Positions 33,701-42,986 of a stretch of DNA of 64,000 bases are shown in pieces. Origin of the DNA: Parabacteroides sp048465615. GTDB taxonomy: Bacteria; Bacteroidota; Bacteroidia; Bacteroidales; Tannerellaceae. The first letter of the stretch is position 1. Every line of letters begins with the position of its first letter. The notes under the pieces were generated by a model, which did not search any database, was not told the DNA's origin, and saw only the letters and a program-made list of their open reading frames with translations. The DNA is taken from contig DBFWLD010000035.1 of the NCBI GenBank assembly GCA_048465615.1, forward strand, positions 48,104 through 112,103, given 5' to 3'. The translations under genes and the position numbers were made by a program.

Positions 33701-34100
33701 GAACCTGGAATGGAAACGTACCACCGACGCCCTGGATCGCTGGACGTCGACCCATACCGACACCGACATTCCCCGCAACGGCTTCTACTATTCGCAATAC
33801 GGCGGCTATATCAACGATCATTTTATCGAAGACGCCTCGTTCCTGCGCTTGAAAAACCTCACGGTAGGTTATACCATCCCCTTCCGGAAAGTAGTCAGCT
33901 CGTGCCGCCTTTACTTCGCGGCCGAGAACCTGTTCACCATCACCGGTTATTCCGGCTGGGATCCGGAAGTAGATACGAAAGCCAACGAAGCTTCGAAAGG
34001 GAGCGGCGCGACGCAGACAGCCAACGCCGGCGCCGGCCTCGACTTCAACGCCTATCCGGCTATGCGCACGTTTACGGTAGGTATGAATATTACATTCTAA
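30711..34100 (+). CDS. SusC/RagA TonB-linked outer-membrane protein with STN signalling domain
   Basis: A 1129-residue outer-membrane importer. The signal sequence runs to about residue 47 (MKFFLLFLAVSTLQAFAALS). An STN domain follows (LTLDMDNATVAEVLSTIEKE; about 52-115), the part that signals to a FecR anti-sigma across the periplasm. Then come a CarboxypepD_reg-like domain (VKGQVKDTHGEPVVGASIVV), the plug with VVAIGYGYVKKKDLTGAVST and LYVVDGFPS, and the 22-strand barrel ending in RTFTVGMNITF. It pairs with the SusD lipoprotein encoded 21 bases downstream to bind and import an oligosaccharide or similar ligand. It is the probable output of the invertible sigma/FecR switch. Confidence 0.95.
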   Translation: MNYAVNSMTGKVEKTLGMRKILFRMKFFLLFLAVSTLQAFAALSYSQSARLTLDMDNATVAEVLSTIEKETQFYFTYSVEEINTRSKVSVRAENESVEAVLNQIFRSDQVRYVINDRHIALFKAASKGKTAAPAPQQKTLTVKGQVKDTHGEPVVGASIVVKGTTNGTVTDMDGYYTLSNVAEGQTLSYSFIGMKAQEIKAGKTTIDVVLQEDAIGLNEVVAIGYGYVKKKDLTGAVSTVSAEDMVMGGTVSNAAQALQGKTAGVQVSQSSKAPGGTISVRVRGSNSISSTNEPLYVVDGFPSTEGLNINPNDIESMQILKDASATAIYGARGANGVVLITTKRGKAGENKISYNGYIGAQKIQNPFDFINAKDYMNLQNALYQEIEGQEGNPNGAYTPSQLQSDVDTDWLEACTRLGLVQDHNIQFRGGSEKTKVLTSLGYYMQEGILKNTDFNRISGRVNVDQTINEFIKAGATMYAHREKSKFQEYSGNIVNSNVLLSVMSYDPTVLPYNSDGSYGRVPGGRGDNPLANLLERKNDMTNDKFNGTAFVEVTPFAGFSAKATAGVELLHNFKGTYLPASTTYQGSIDNGVATTYDYRATRQVFEGILNYMHTFGGMHDLNVMLGYTYEKFSAEYRSINAKDFSTDLFEWNNLGAAAQKTSIGSNKTENMLVSFFGRANYTFRDKYLATVTVRRDGSSRFGANNHWGTFPSGSVAWRAGEEDFIKNWGVFSNLKLRAGFGVTGNERIGDYASYALMSTNHITLDGSTNVAGTHLNQSSAENRDLKWETTSQYNIGADMGFLDGRLAITLDGYWKKTKDLLLKVKLPMYTGFTSGQQNIGSIQNRGFEIDLTSHNLTGDFVWDTKFNFALNRNKVLDLGENGDIYITSSKPVGTVSEEQFAIVREGESLGSLFGYMYAGVMQPGETYAPQPNAKPGDPKFVDINKDGKIDSDDRTIIGHASPDFILGLTNNFAWKGFDLSIFFQASVGNDLLNMTRMNLEWKRTTDALDRWTSTHTDTDIPRNGFYYSQYGGYINDHFIEDASFLRLKNLTVGYTIPFRKVVSSCRLYFAAENLFTITGYSGWDPEVDTKANEASKGSGATQTANAGAGLDFNAYPAMRTFTVGMNITF

Positions 34101-34121
34101 TTTAAAGGGAGATTTAGGAAT

Positions 34122-35678
34122 ATGAAAATGAAAAAGCATCTGGCGGCCTTGCTTGCCGCTGTCGGATTAACAGCCTCTCTGGCTGGGTGTACCGACTTGG
34201 AGCCTACGATCTATAGCAACCTCACCACTTCCAACGCCTATAAGTCGGAAGCCGACATCAACGCGGCATTGGTAGGGGTGTATGCCGACTTAACGCCCTA
34301 TCCGGGCGATGCCTGGTTGTATTACGGCGGCTACATGATCATGATTACCGATTACGCCACCGATATGGGATATTCTACCGCGGCCGGCGACCCGACCAAG
34401 CTCAGCAATATGACCTATGACGCCAACAATCGTTACTTCAGCAACAACTGGAGCAGCATGTACCAGATCATCACCAATGCGAATGTGATTCTGGCCAATG
34501 TGGACGGCGTAGATATGGCAGACGAGAAAAAAGACTTGGTAAAAGCCCAGGCTAAATTTCTGCGTGCCCTGGCCTATCGCGATCTGACCGACGCTTTCGG
34601 CCCGGTTCCCTTGATGACCGAATTGGTCGATCCCTCCAAAGCAAAAGACATGCCCCTCACGCCGGTGGCCGAGATCGAGGCCTTGCTTGCGGACGATCTG
34701 AAAGAATGTATCGAACTGCTCCCCGAATCGTGGGAAGGCCAGGATCTGGCCCGGGCTACCAAGGGCGCGGCAGCTACCCTCTTGGGCAAGATTTATCTGC
34801 GCAACCACGATTATGCCAATGCCAAAACCTATATCGACATGGTGCTGGCTTTGCGCGAGAGAGGAGTATATGCCTTGGAAAACGATTTCAGATACGTATG
34901 GTCGGAAAACAACAAATACGGCAAAGAAATGATCTTCTGCGTATTGCACGAGGCTACCACCAACGGGGGCGAAATCGCCAACCACTTCGGCCCGTCCGAC
35001 CATCCCGACGTACCCAACCGCTGGCAGTATTACGGCGTTTCGCTCCCCTTCTGGCGTAAATACGATAAGGCCGATCCGCGCCGGGAATTCTTCTACTACG
35101 ATTACACAGGCGTTTCCGCGCGCGACGACAAATCGGCTTACGGTTTCCGCTATATCGTACCCGACGAAGGCGTGGTAGAAGTACCCAACGACACGACCAA
35201 ATACATGCAGAACGTAGCCACGATGAAGTATACCTACGATATGGTATCGGAGTCGTATTACGACGGGCGCACCATCTGTATTTTCCGTTTGTCGGACGTA
35301 ATTCTGTGCAAGGCCGAAATCGAGAACAATTTGAGCGGTCCCGCCGCCGCCTTGCCTTATCTGAACGAAATCCGCAGCCGTGCGGGCGCGCCGCAGTACG
35401 GTTCGGGCGACCGCTACCCGGCCCCCGGCTCGAAAGAAGAAATGGATCAGGCTATCCTCGACGAACGCGGATACGAACTGGTATTCGAATTCCAGCGCCG
35501 GGCCGACCTGATTCGTTTCGGGAAATACGAAGAAACGGTCAACGCGCATTTGAAAAAGTTAGGGATCACGCACCCGGTGAATGTGACGCCGGCCCTGCGC
35601 TATTTCCCTTACCCCCTGAACGATGCGCAATTGAATACCCATATGGAAGCGGAAAACCCGGGCCGCTTGCCTAACTAA
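34122..35678 (+). CDS. SusD/RagB family surface lipoprotein
   Basis: A 518-residue lipoprotein with lipobox SLAGC (Cys22). The N-terminal region (NAYKSEADINAALVGVYADL) and TPR-like helices (QAKFLRALAYRDLTDAFGPV, AATLLGKIYLRNHDYANAK) are typical, as is the C-terminal SusD part ending AILDERGYELVFEFQRRADL, then IRFGKY. SusD lids the SusC barrel and captures ligand at the surface. It lies directly after susC; a strong hairpin terminator follows. Confidence 0.94.
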   Translation: MKMKKHLAALLAAVGLTASLAGCTDLEPTIYSNLTTSNAYKSEADINAALVGVYADLTPYPGDAWLYYGGYMIMITDYATDMGYSTAAGDPTKLSNMTYDANNRYFSNNWSSMYQIITNANVILANVDGVDMADEKKDLVKAQAKFLRALAYRDLTDAFGPVPLMTELVDPSKAKDMPLTPVAEIEALLADDLKECIELLPESWEGQDLARATKGAAATLLGKIYLRNHDYANAKTYIDMVLALRERGVYALENDFRYVWSENNKYGKEMIFCVLHEATTNGGEIANHFGPSDHPDVPNRWQYYGVSLPFWRKYDKADPRREFFYYDYTGVSARDDKSAYGFRYIVPDEGVVEVPNDTTKYMQNVATMKYTYDMVSESYYDGRTICIFRLSDVILCKAEIENNLSGPAAALPYLNEIRSRAGAPQYGSGDRYPAPGSKEEMDQAILDERGYELVFEFQRRADLIRFGKYEETVNAHLKKLGITHPVNVTPALRYFPYPLNDAQLNTHMEAENPGRLPN

Positions 35679-35686
35679 ACCGTGGG

Positions 35687-35725
35687 AAGCCGGCTTTTCC
35701 TGTCGACAGGGAACAGCCGGCTTTC
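35687..35725 (+). terminator. Intrinsic terminator after susD
   Basis: AAGCCGGCT (35687-35695) pairs with AGCCGGCTT (35715-35723), and the loop continues the pairing through TTCCTGT/ACAGGGAA. A short T/C-rich tail (TTTCTT) follows. It separates the susC-susD transcript from the sulfotransferase group. Confidence 0.7.
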
Positions 35726-35748
35726 TTAATATCTTGATTTTTAATCTG

Positions 35749-37245
35749 ATGTTGGATATGAAGCGTTTGATTGGATGGATAGTGGCCGTGCTCGCCGTGG
35801 CAGGGGCCTTCTGGTATGTAATGCAGCGAAACACCTTGCTGTCGGTCACCCTTACGTCGCCGCGCAATACGGCCATGTATAATCAGGTGACGGTTTCCCT
35901 TTCCAAACCGGATGCCGTGTATATCGAATACCGGGAAAAAGCCACCGGAAAAACCTACCGGACAAGGACTTCGGCTGCCGATACTCTTCACCGGCTCGAT
36001 TTGGTACTCTTGAAAGCGAATACCGAGTATACCTATCGCATTATCGTAGATAATTTCTTTCGTCAAAAGACAAAAGAGATGAGTTTTAAAACCCGCGAGC
36101 AATCTTCGTGGCTGGTCAATCATTGGTTTTCCGAAAAATATCCCCATGATACCACCGCGTTGGGCGACGGGATGATTTTAGTTTGTTTCGGCCGTTTGCC
36201 GGGGTATATGGCTTTGATCGACCGGGAAGGAGAAGTGCGCTGGTACTGGCAGGTCGACGATATAGGAGTGCGGGCGGCCTCGATAACGCCCCGGGGCACG
36301 TTTCTGGCCTTGTTGCGCCCTTTTGTGAAAGATGTAGTCGACGACCGCCCGATGACGCCGGAAGAAGTACGCGGCGAAGCGCATAAGAAACCCATGCGGC
36401 GCGGCTCGATGGGATTTGCCGGCGGCACGGGCCTGGCGGAAGTCTCGCTTACGGGCGATATGATGTGGCGGTTAGACCTGGACAAGGCGGAGAAGGAAAA
36501 AGAGTTTCAGGTGATTCATCATGACGCGTTGATGGACAAGGAAGGCCGTATTCATACGCTCTACCGCCCCAAGAAAATAGCCGCTATCGAAATAGACGGC
36601 CGCAGGCGGCAGGATACCTTGGGAGGCGACGGCATTCTGGTGATCGACTCGCTCGGAAAGGTGATCAAGACCTGGTCGGCCTGGGATATATGGGATATAG
36701 CAAACGATCCCTACATCGCCGAATACCGGTACGACCGCTTCCATCTGAACGGCCTGAGCTTCGATCGCGACGGCCATTACCTGTTGTCGGCGCCTATCGA
36801 AGACCAGATTTGGAAAGTGGATGCCCGAACCGGCGCGTTGCGCTGGCGTTTCGGCCGCGGCGGCGATTTCCGGATGGACACGGCAGCTTATTTTTCTTTT
36901 CAGCATGCTCCCTATGTGCTGGATAACGGCGATCTGATGCTGTTCGACAACGGATTGCACAACGAACGCTCCGCCGCCAAGGCGTTCCGGCTCGACGAAG
37001 AGGCGCGGACGGCCGAAACCGTAATCAATGCTCCCTTGCCCCCCGCTCGGTATACCTCGCGCATGGGAAACGCTACCTTGCTGCCCAACGGCAACCTGCT
37101 GCAATGTAGTTCGAAGACGGGTTCGGTGATGGTGACCGATCAAACGGGAAAAATACTTTGGGAGAGTGTTTTGTTTTATGCCCCTTACCGCGCGGTATAT
37201 GTCCCGATGGAATTATTCCGATCTTATTTTACGGAAATCGATTAA
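35749..37245 (+). CDS. Arylsulfate sulfotransferase-like membrane-anchored protein
   Basis: About 498 residues from ATG 35749; a second ATG at 35758 gives MKRLIGWIVAVLAVAGAFWY, an N-terminal signal anchor. A fibronectin-like N-terminal domain (about 30-115) precedes a beta-propeller with blocks typical of the Arylsulfotrans family: VIHHDALMDKEGRIHTLYRP, YDRFHLNGLSFDRDGHYLLS, FSFQHAPYVLDNGDLMLFDN and GNATLLPNGNLLQC. The histidines in these blocks are candidates for the catalytic residues that transfer sulfate between phenols in bacterial ASST. It opens a group of genes with a sulfur theme. The acceptor is unknown. Confidence 0.8.
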   Translation: MLDMKRLIGWIVAVLAVAGAFWYVMQRNTLLSVTLTSPRNTAMYNQVTVSLSKPDAVYIEYREKATGKTYRTRTSAADTLHRLDLVLLKANTEYTYRIIVDNFFRQKTKEMSFKTREQSSWLVNHWFSEKYPHDTTALGDGMILVCFGRLPGYMALIDREGEVRWYWQVDDIGVRAASITPRGTFLALLRPFVKDVVDDRPMTPEEVRGEAHKKPMRRGSMGFAGGTGLAEVSLTGDMMWRLDLDKAEKEKEFQVIHHDALMDKEGRIHTLYRPKKIAAIEIDGRRRQDTLGGDGILVIDSLGKVIKTWSAWDIWDIANDPYIAEYRYDRFHLNGLSFDRDGHYLLSAPIEDQIWKVDARTGALRWRFGRGGDFRMDTAAYFSFQHAPYVLDNGDLMLFDNGLHNERSAAKAFRLDEEARTAETVINAPLPPARYTSRMGNATLLPNGNLLQCSSKTGSVMVTDQTGKILWESVLFYAPYRAVYVPMELFRSYFTEID

Positions 37246-37254
37246 ACGGATCGT

Positions 37255-38706
37255 ATGGAAAAAACAAGAAGGAGCCGTGCGAAGGCGGCCGTTTCATCCC
37301 CCGGGGAGCCGACAGCTACGCCTCGCTCTCCGCTGGCAATGCGGATTGACACACCGGCGGCGACGGCTTCCGGCCGGGCTGCCTTTGCCGGCAATGACGC
37401 CGCCCGGCCGCCAATGGCCCCTCCTCCGGTAGCCGCTCCCTCCGGAGACGCCGCTGTTTCGCTGGCTTATCTTTTTTTTACCTTTCTAAAATTGGGAGCG
37501 ACGGCTTTCGGCGGCTATATGTCGTTGGTAGCCATGGTGCAAAAACAATTGGTGGAAATCGACAAGCGGCTGAAAGAGGAAACCCTGCTCGACGCGGTTT
37601 CTCTTACTTCGGTTCTACCCGGCCCGGTGGCGGTAAACGTCATTGTCTATATCGGATACCGGATGCGGGGGATAGCGGGAGCCGCTTTAGCCTTTACCGG
37701 CATCATCCTGCCCTCTTTCCTGCTGGTAGCCGGTCTTTCCCGACTTTATTTTTCCTACGGAAACGTGCCGGCCGTCCAAGCCTTGTTCCGGGGAATCACG
37801 CCGGCTGTTACCGCTTTGATCCTGACGGTTGCCCTGGGCATGGCGCGTAAAACCATGAAATGGCCGTCCCAATGGGCCATCGGCATCGTCTCGGCCCTTT
37901 TGCTGGCCGCCTTCGGCGGGTTTGCTTTAACTTTCGGCCTGATCGCGGCAAGCGGAATAGCGGGCTATCTGTTGTTCCGGCCGCAAAGACAGCTATCCCC
38001 GGCCGTATCGACGGGGGATAGGACGAACGCGGTTCAGGCGACAGTCGAACATCCCGCGGAGCCGGCAGTCGCGCCGCCGGCCGGTACCCGGCGCAAGGCG
38101 TCACTGAGCCGTTGGGCGGCCTATGGCTCGGGCTTGCTCGTTTTGCCGGCGGCCGGCTGGTTGCTCTGGAAGGCGGCGCAGGGAGAAGCTCCGCTTGCCT
38201 TGCAAATCGTTTCCGTATTTGCCGGATGCAGCCTTACCTTATTCGGAGGCGGCTATGTCGTGATCCCCGCCCTGCACGAGCTGTTTGTGGAAAACCTGCA
38301 CTGGCTTGCGGCCTCCGAATTTGCCGACGGCATCGCCATCGGGCAGGTTACGCCGGGCCCCATTTTCATTACCGCCGCTTTTATCGGCTATAAAGTGGCA
38401 GGGTGGGGCGGCGCCTTGCTGGCTACCCTGGCCATGTTTGCCCCTCCGGCCGCGCTTACCGTGCTGGCCTCCCGCTTTATGGGTTGGCTGGATGGCTCGT
38501 CGGCCGTAAAAGCAGCGATGAAAGGCGTGCGTGCCGCCGTGATCGGGCTGATTTTTGCCTCCGCTTTTACCATCGGGCAGACCATGGATTATTCGGCCGC
38601 GTCAGTCGTGCTCTTCCTTTTCTGCGCGGCAGTGTCGTGGAAATACGCCGTCAGCCCGGTCTATCTTATTTTGGGAGCGGCCGCAGCAGGTTTCTTTTTC
38701 TTTTAG
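37255..38706 (+). CDS. CHR-family (chromate/sulfate) transporter, two-domain form
   Basis: A 483-residue inner-membrane protein with two CHR domains. The first carries KLGATAFGGYMSLVAMVQKQ and SVLPGPVAVNVIVYIGYR, the second CSLTLFGGGYVVIPALHELF and GQVTPGPIFITAAFIGY. A charged linker (about 245-285) joins them. The first 65 residues are a Pro/Ala/Arg-rich extension not usual for the family; a later start at Met53 (MAPPPVAAPSGD) is possible. CHR proteins export chromate, and sulfate has been proposed as a physiological link. Placed between two sulfotransferase-type genes, an anion role other than chromate is worth considering. It starts nine bases after the ASST-like gene. Confidence 0.88.
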   Translation: MEKTRRSRAKAAVSSPGEPTATPRSPLAMRIDTPAATASGRAAFAGNDAARPPMAPPPVAAPSGDAAVSLAYLFFTFLKLGATAFGGYMSLVAMVQKQLVEIDKRLKEETLLDAVSLTSVLPGPVAVNVIVYIGYRMRGIAGAALAFTGIILPSFLLVAGLSRLYFSYGNVPAVQALFRGITPAVTALILTVALGMARKTMKWPSQWAIGIVSALLLAAFGGFALTFGLIAASGIAGYLLFRPQRQLSPAVSTGDRTNAVQATVEHPAEPAVAPPAGTRRKASLSRWAAYGSGLLVLPAAGWLLWKAAQGEAPLALQIVSVFAGCSLTLFGGGYVVIPALHELFVENLHWLAASEFADGIAIGQVTPGPIFITAAFIGYKVAGWGGALLATLAMFAPPAALTVLASRFMGWLDGSSAVKAAMKGVRAAVIGLIFASAFTIGQTMDYSAASVVLFLFCAAVSWKYAVSPVYLILGAAAAGFFFF

Positions 38707-38736
38707 TTGGTCGATTGGAAACACTTTTATAAATCA

Positions 38737-39777
38737 ATGAAATATATGAACGGAATAAAAGCAATACAAATGATAGGGACGCAACGCTCGGGCTCTAATT
38801 TGTTGCGGGTGATGCTCGGCGGGCTCGACGGGTTGACGGCTCCCCATCCGCCCCATATTCTACAACGTTTTTTGCCCTTGTTGCCCCTATACGGCGATTT
38901 ATCTGATCCGGCACGTTTTTTGACGCTGGCCGAAGATGTCTGCGAGCTGGTACGACTCAATCCCGTGCCCTGGGAGGGTGTTTCGCTGGAGGCGGAAATC
39001 GTGGCGGCTTCCTGTCGCGTACCGTCCTTGTATGAATTGTTCCGGGTCGTTTACGAAACGGCCGCGCGGCAAAAACAAGCCTCTTGCTGGCTTTGCAAAA
39101 GCATGAAAAACGTTTTTTATGCCGAAGGCATCGAAGCTACCGGACTAAAGCCTTATTATATCTACCTTTACCGCGACGGGCGCGACGTGGCGCTCTCTTT
39201 CCAGAAAGCGATCGTAGGCGAAAAACATATCTATGCCTTGGCGCGCAACTGGGCGCACGATCAGGAAGAGGCCCTCAGGCTCCGGCAGCGTACGCCCCGC
39301 GACCGTTTCTTTTCGCTGAGCTACGAAACCTTGCTGGCCGAGCCCGAACAGACCATGCGCAACCTATGCCGCTTTCTGGGCCTGGCCTATTCCGACGGAT
39401 GGAAGGAATATTACAAAAGCCCGGAGTCGCGGCTGACGGCTACGGCAGGGCGGATGTGGCAGAATGTAGGCAAACCGATTCTGAAAGACAATACCTGCAA
39501 ATTCTTACGCGAACTTCCGGCCGGAGAGATCGCTCTATTCGAATCGGTAGCCGGTGGCACGCTGCAAAAGCTCGGCTACGATTTATATACGCCGCCCTCC
39601 CGGCTCCGTACTTCCTTTTCGGAGGAAGAAAAAGCGGCGTTCGATCGCGAAAACAAACAATTGAAACAAAGCTTCCTCCGGAAAGCCGCTCCCGAAGATT
39701 TAGCTAAACGCCGTCCGCAAGACGAATTGCTCGGGCGGATCAAACGACAGGAATCATTTAAAAAAGTTGGCATATGA
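38737..39777 (+). CDS. PAPS-type sulfotransferase
   Basis: About 346 residues from ATG 38737. The 5'-phosphosulfate loop is IGTQRSGSNLLRVML near the N-terminus, and the 3'-phosphate motif is LYRDGRDVALSFQKA with Arg and Ser. Further conserved elements are LSYETLLAEPEQTMRNLCRF and the tail. These enzymes move sulfate from PAPS to hydroxyl or amino groups of carbohydrates or small molecules in the cytoplasm. The stop codon overlaps the start of the next gene (ATGA), so both are translated together. The C-terminus is highly charged. Confidence 0.85.
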   Translation: MKYMNGIKAIQMIGTQRSGSNLLRVMLGGLDGLTAPHPPHILQRFLPLLPLYGDLSDPARFLTLAEDVCELVRLNPVPWEGVSLEAEIVAASCRVPSLYELFRVVYETAARQKQASCWLCKSMKNVFYAEGIEATGLKPYYIYLYRDGRDVALSFQKAIVGEKHIYALARNWAHDQEEALRLRQRTPRDRFFSLSYETLLAEPEQTMRNLCRFLGLAYSDGWKEYYKSPESRLTATAGRMWQNVGKPILKDNTCKFLRELPAGEIALFESVAGGTLQKLGYDLYTPPSRLRTSFSEEEKAAFDRENKQLKQSFLRKAAPEDLAKRRPQDELLGRIKRQESFKKVGI

Positions 39778-42764
39778 AGCATTATCTGATTACTTTTTTG
39801 TGTTTATGGCTGGCCGGTACCTTGTCGGCCGCCCATCTTCCCTGCGCCGAACTCTACGGAACCGGCGTTTGGAATGCCGATTCGCTGGGCAACCATCGGA
39901 TCGTGGTAAGAGTAGACCACCCTGCGGATGCCGTGTTGGCTACCTTGGAATGGCGCCGGCGCGATGTAAACCCGGAAGCGAAAAACCTGATCGTGGTAGA
40001 CGCCGCTACCGGAAAGCAAATTACCAATGTGGCGCGTTTTACCGTAACCCGCGAAAAGGGAGAGATCGCTTTCCAGCCCGCGACGGTTCCGGGCGAGTAT
40101 TATATTTACTACCTTCCTTACCGCACCAGCGGCAGCCGCTATTATCCGACCGTAACCTATTCTGCTTTCAAGCCCGCGGCCGATCCTTCCTGGCTGAAAA
40201 AAAACAAACTGTCGGGCCAAAAAGCGCCCTCTCTTCCGGCTGCCGCCTTGGTGCAATACCAGGCTATCGACGATTTCAACAGTTTCTATCCGATGGAAGT
40301 CATCGCCACGGCGGCCGAAAAAGCGGCCATCCTGAAAGCCCGCCCCGGTGAAGACTATATTTTGTTTACCGAAGACCGCCGCTATCCCATCCGCATGACG
40401 ACGGATATTCCTTACAAATGGGTGGCCGAGGGGCGGCACGACGCTTTCGAGGGCACAGCCGACAAAGGCGAATACTATGTATTCCAAGTAGGCGTCTGGG
40501 CCGCCCGCCGAGCGATCGAGAAACTGCATGTGGATTACTCGGCCCTCAGCAACCGGGCCACCGGCGAGCAGATTCCCGCCTCTTCTTTCACCTGCTTCAA
40601 TACCGAAGGCGTGGATGTAACGGGCACGGTGTTCGAAAAAAACTGCTCCGTCGGCAAAGACCGGGTACAGGCTTTATGGATCGGTACGCAAGTGCCCGAG
40701 CAACTTTCTCCGGGCCTGTATGAAGGCACGATCACCGTTGCGGCCGAGAATGCGCAACCCCGGGTCGTTCGCGTGGCACTCCGCGTGACCGACCGCGTGA
40801 TTGCCAACCACGGCGATGACGAACCTTGGCGTCATTCCCGCCTGCGCTGGCTGAATTCCTGCTTGGGTTTCGACGATGAAGTGATAGCTCCCTACCTGCC
40901 GGTGGTTTGGAAAGAAAAGAAACTTTCCATCCTGGGCCGCGACGTGCAGCTTTCGGCCGAAGGATTTCCGGCCGCCATCACCAGCTATTTTAAGGAAACC
41001 CTCACCGGAATCGGGCAGGAGGGACGCTCGCTTTTGGCTTCGCCCATGACGTTAGGCGCCGCAGGGGGCGAGTGGGAAAACCTGGATTTTGCCCTCGTCG
41101 AACATAAGCCTGGCCGGGTAGCGTGGAAAGCCCTCAACCAGAATGATCGTTTCCTGATGGAACTGGAGGGCGAACTGGAAGCGGATGGCAATATGACCTA
41201 CCGCGTAACGCTGATTGCCCGCGAAGACGGGCCGGTAAGCGACATCGCCCTGCATGCGCCCTTGGCTCCGGGCATCGGCAAATATCGCATGGGACTGGGA
41301 GAACGCGGAGGCTATTGCCCGCCGAGTTTCAGTTGGAAATGGGGAGTGGAGAAAAACCAGGATGCCTTGTGGATAGGCGACGTGAACGCCGGGTTGCAAA
41401 TCCGGTTGTACGACCAAAACTACGAGCGGCCGTTGAATACCAATTTTTATCACCAGAAACCGCTGCATATGCCCGCTTCCTGGTGCAACGCCGGCCAGGG
41501 CGGCATTCGGTGGAATACCACGCCGGCCGGTACGCTGGTAGATGCCTATTCCGGCGCGCGACAGGTAAAGAAAGGCGACCGGCTTTACTATTACTTCAAC
41601 CTGTTGATAACCCCTTTCCGCCCGCTCGATACCAATAAGCATTGGCACAACCGCTATTACCACGGGTACGATTTTATCGACAAGATCGACGACTTCGGGG
41701 CCACGGTGGTCAATATTCATCATGCTACCGGCATCAATCCTTATATCAACTATCCCTTCCTTCGCCCCAACGAGATGAAAGCCTATATCGACGGAGCGCA
41801 TGCCCGCGGAATGAAGGTGAAGATTTACAATACGGTACGCGAATTGTCGAACAGTTGCGCGGAATTGTTCGCCCTGCGCAGTTTAGGCGGCGAAATTTTC
41901 TCGGAAGGGCCGGGAGGCGGTTTTTCGTGGTTGCAGGAGCATCTCGATCAAAATTACATCGGCGCCTGGTTCGTTCCTCAACTCAAAGATGCCGCCATTG
42001 TGAATACCGGCGTGTCGCGCTGGCATAACTATTATATGGAGGGGTTAGACTGGCTGGTGAAGAACGTGGGGATCGACGGGTTGTATATCGACGACCTGGC
42101 TTTCGACCGCATGTCGATGAAACGGGTACGGAAAATCCTGAATCGTACCAATCCCGGGGCCCTGATCGATTTGCATTCGGCCAACCAGTTTAACGAGAAA
42201 GACGGTTTTGCCAACAGCGCCAACCTTTATCTGGAACATTTTCCCTACCTCGATAGGCTTTGGTTCGGCGAATATTTCGATTATGACCTGCCGCCCGATT
42301 TCTGGATGGTGGAAGTATCGGGTATTCCCTACGGCGTGATGGGCGAGATGCTGTGGGAGGGCGGCAACAAATGGCGCGGGATGCTGTACGGCATCACGGC
42401 CCGTAATCCGGGGTATAACGTTGACAACCGCCCGCTCTGGAAATTGTGGGATACGTTCGGGATGCACGACAGCGAGATGATCGGGTATTGGGTGAAAGAC
42501 AATCCGGTACAGACCGGGAGGGAAAAAACCTTGGCGACCGTCTACCGGCATGCGGGTCGGAAAACCCTCATCGCCTTGGCTACCTGGGAAGATGCCGATG
42601 TATCCGTCGACCTTTCCATCGACTGGAACCGGTTGGGGCTGGACGAAAAGAAGGTAAGACTTTACGCGCCGGCCATCGAGAATTTCCAGCCCGCAGGCCG
42701 TTGGAATCCGGGCGAACCGATTATCGTGCCTAAAGGAAAAGGGTTGCTGATCATAGCGGAATAA
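39774..42764 (+). CDS. Large secreted glycoside-hydrolase-like protein (DUF6067-like)
   Basis: A 996-residue protein with a signal peptide (YLITFLCLWLAGTLSAAH). The N-terminal half is beta-rich, with a segment ITVAAENAQPRVVRVALRVT. The C-terminal half looks like a TIM-barrel hydrolase: YHGYDFIDKIDDFGATVVNI, AYIDGAHARGMKVKIYNTVR, then VGIDGLYIDDLAFDRM near residue 770, with the double Asp as candidate catalytic residues, and LWFGEYFDYDLPPDFWMVEV. It resembles what I recall as DUF6067/GH123-like proteins of gut Bacteroidota, but the exact family and substrate are uncertain. It may process the glycan imported by the SusCD pair upstream. Confidence 0.65.
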   Translation: MKHYLITFLCLWLAGTLSAAHLPCAELYGTGVWNADSLGNHRIVVRVDHPADAVLATLEWRRRDVNPEAKNLIVVDAATGKQITNVARFTVTREKGEIAFQPATVPGEYYIYYLPYRTSGSRYYPTVTYSAFKPAADPSWLKKNKLSGQKAPSLPAAALVQYQAIDDFNSFYPMEVIATAAEKAAILKARPGEDYILFTEDRRYPIRMTTDIPYKWVAEGRHDAFEGTADKGEYYVFQVGVWAARRAIEKLHVDYSALSNRATGEQIPASSFTCFNTEGVDVTGTVFEKNCSVGKDRVQALWIGTQVPEQLSPGLYEGTITVAAENAQPRVVRVALRVTDRVIANHGDDEPWRHSRLRWLNSCLGFDDEVIAPYLPVVWKEKKLSILGRDVQLSAEGFPAAITSYFKETLTGIGQEGRSLLASPMTLGAAGGEWENLDFALVEHKPGRVAWKALNQNDRFLMELEGELEADGNMTYRVTLIAREDGPVSDIALHAPLAPGIGKYRMGLGERGGYCPPSFSWKWGVEKNQDALWIGDVNAGLQIRLYDQNYERPLNTNFYHQKPLHMPASWCNAGQGGIRWNTTPAGTLVDAYSGARQVKKGDRLYYYFNLLITPFRPLDTNKHWHNRYYHGYDFIDKIDDFGATVVNIHHATGINPYINYPFLRPNEMKAYIDGAHARGMKVKIYNTVRELSNSCAELFALRSLGGEIFSEGPGGGFSWLQEHLDQNYIGAWFVPQLKDAAIVNTGVSRWHNYYMEGLDWLVKNVGIDGLYIDDLAFDRMSMKRVRKILNRTNPGALIDLHSANQFNEKDGFANSANLYLEHFPYLDRLWFGEYFDYDLPPDFWMVEVSGIPYGVMGEMLWEGGNKWRGMLYGITARNPGYNVDNRPLWKLWDTFGMHDSEMIGYWVKDNPVQTGREKTLATVYRHAGRKTLIALATWEDADVSVDLSIDWNRLGLDEKKVRLYAPAIENFQPAGRWNPGEPIIVPKGKGLLIIAE

Positions 42765-42986
42765 TTCCTGCTTTCGCTTTCTGCTTTCTTCTCTTGGGAA
42801 ATCTCGCCTCGCGGCGTGCAGGGTTTCCTGAGGGAAGAAAGTTTTTTTTACCACAACGATTCGGTTTTCCATCTTCCCCTCCTGCTTGCCTCGTCTGTTT
42901 GCTTCCCGCTTGATTCCTAAGCTGCATATGCCTTTTTTAGCCTATGGGAAATATTTAAAAGTTAAGTAGGAAAAGTAAACAACGGC

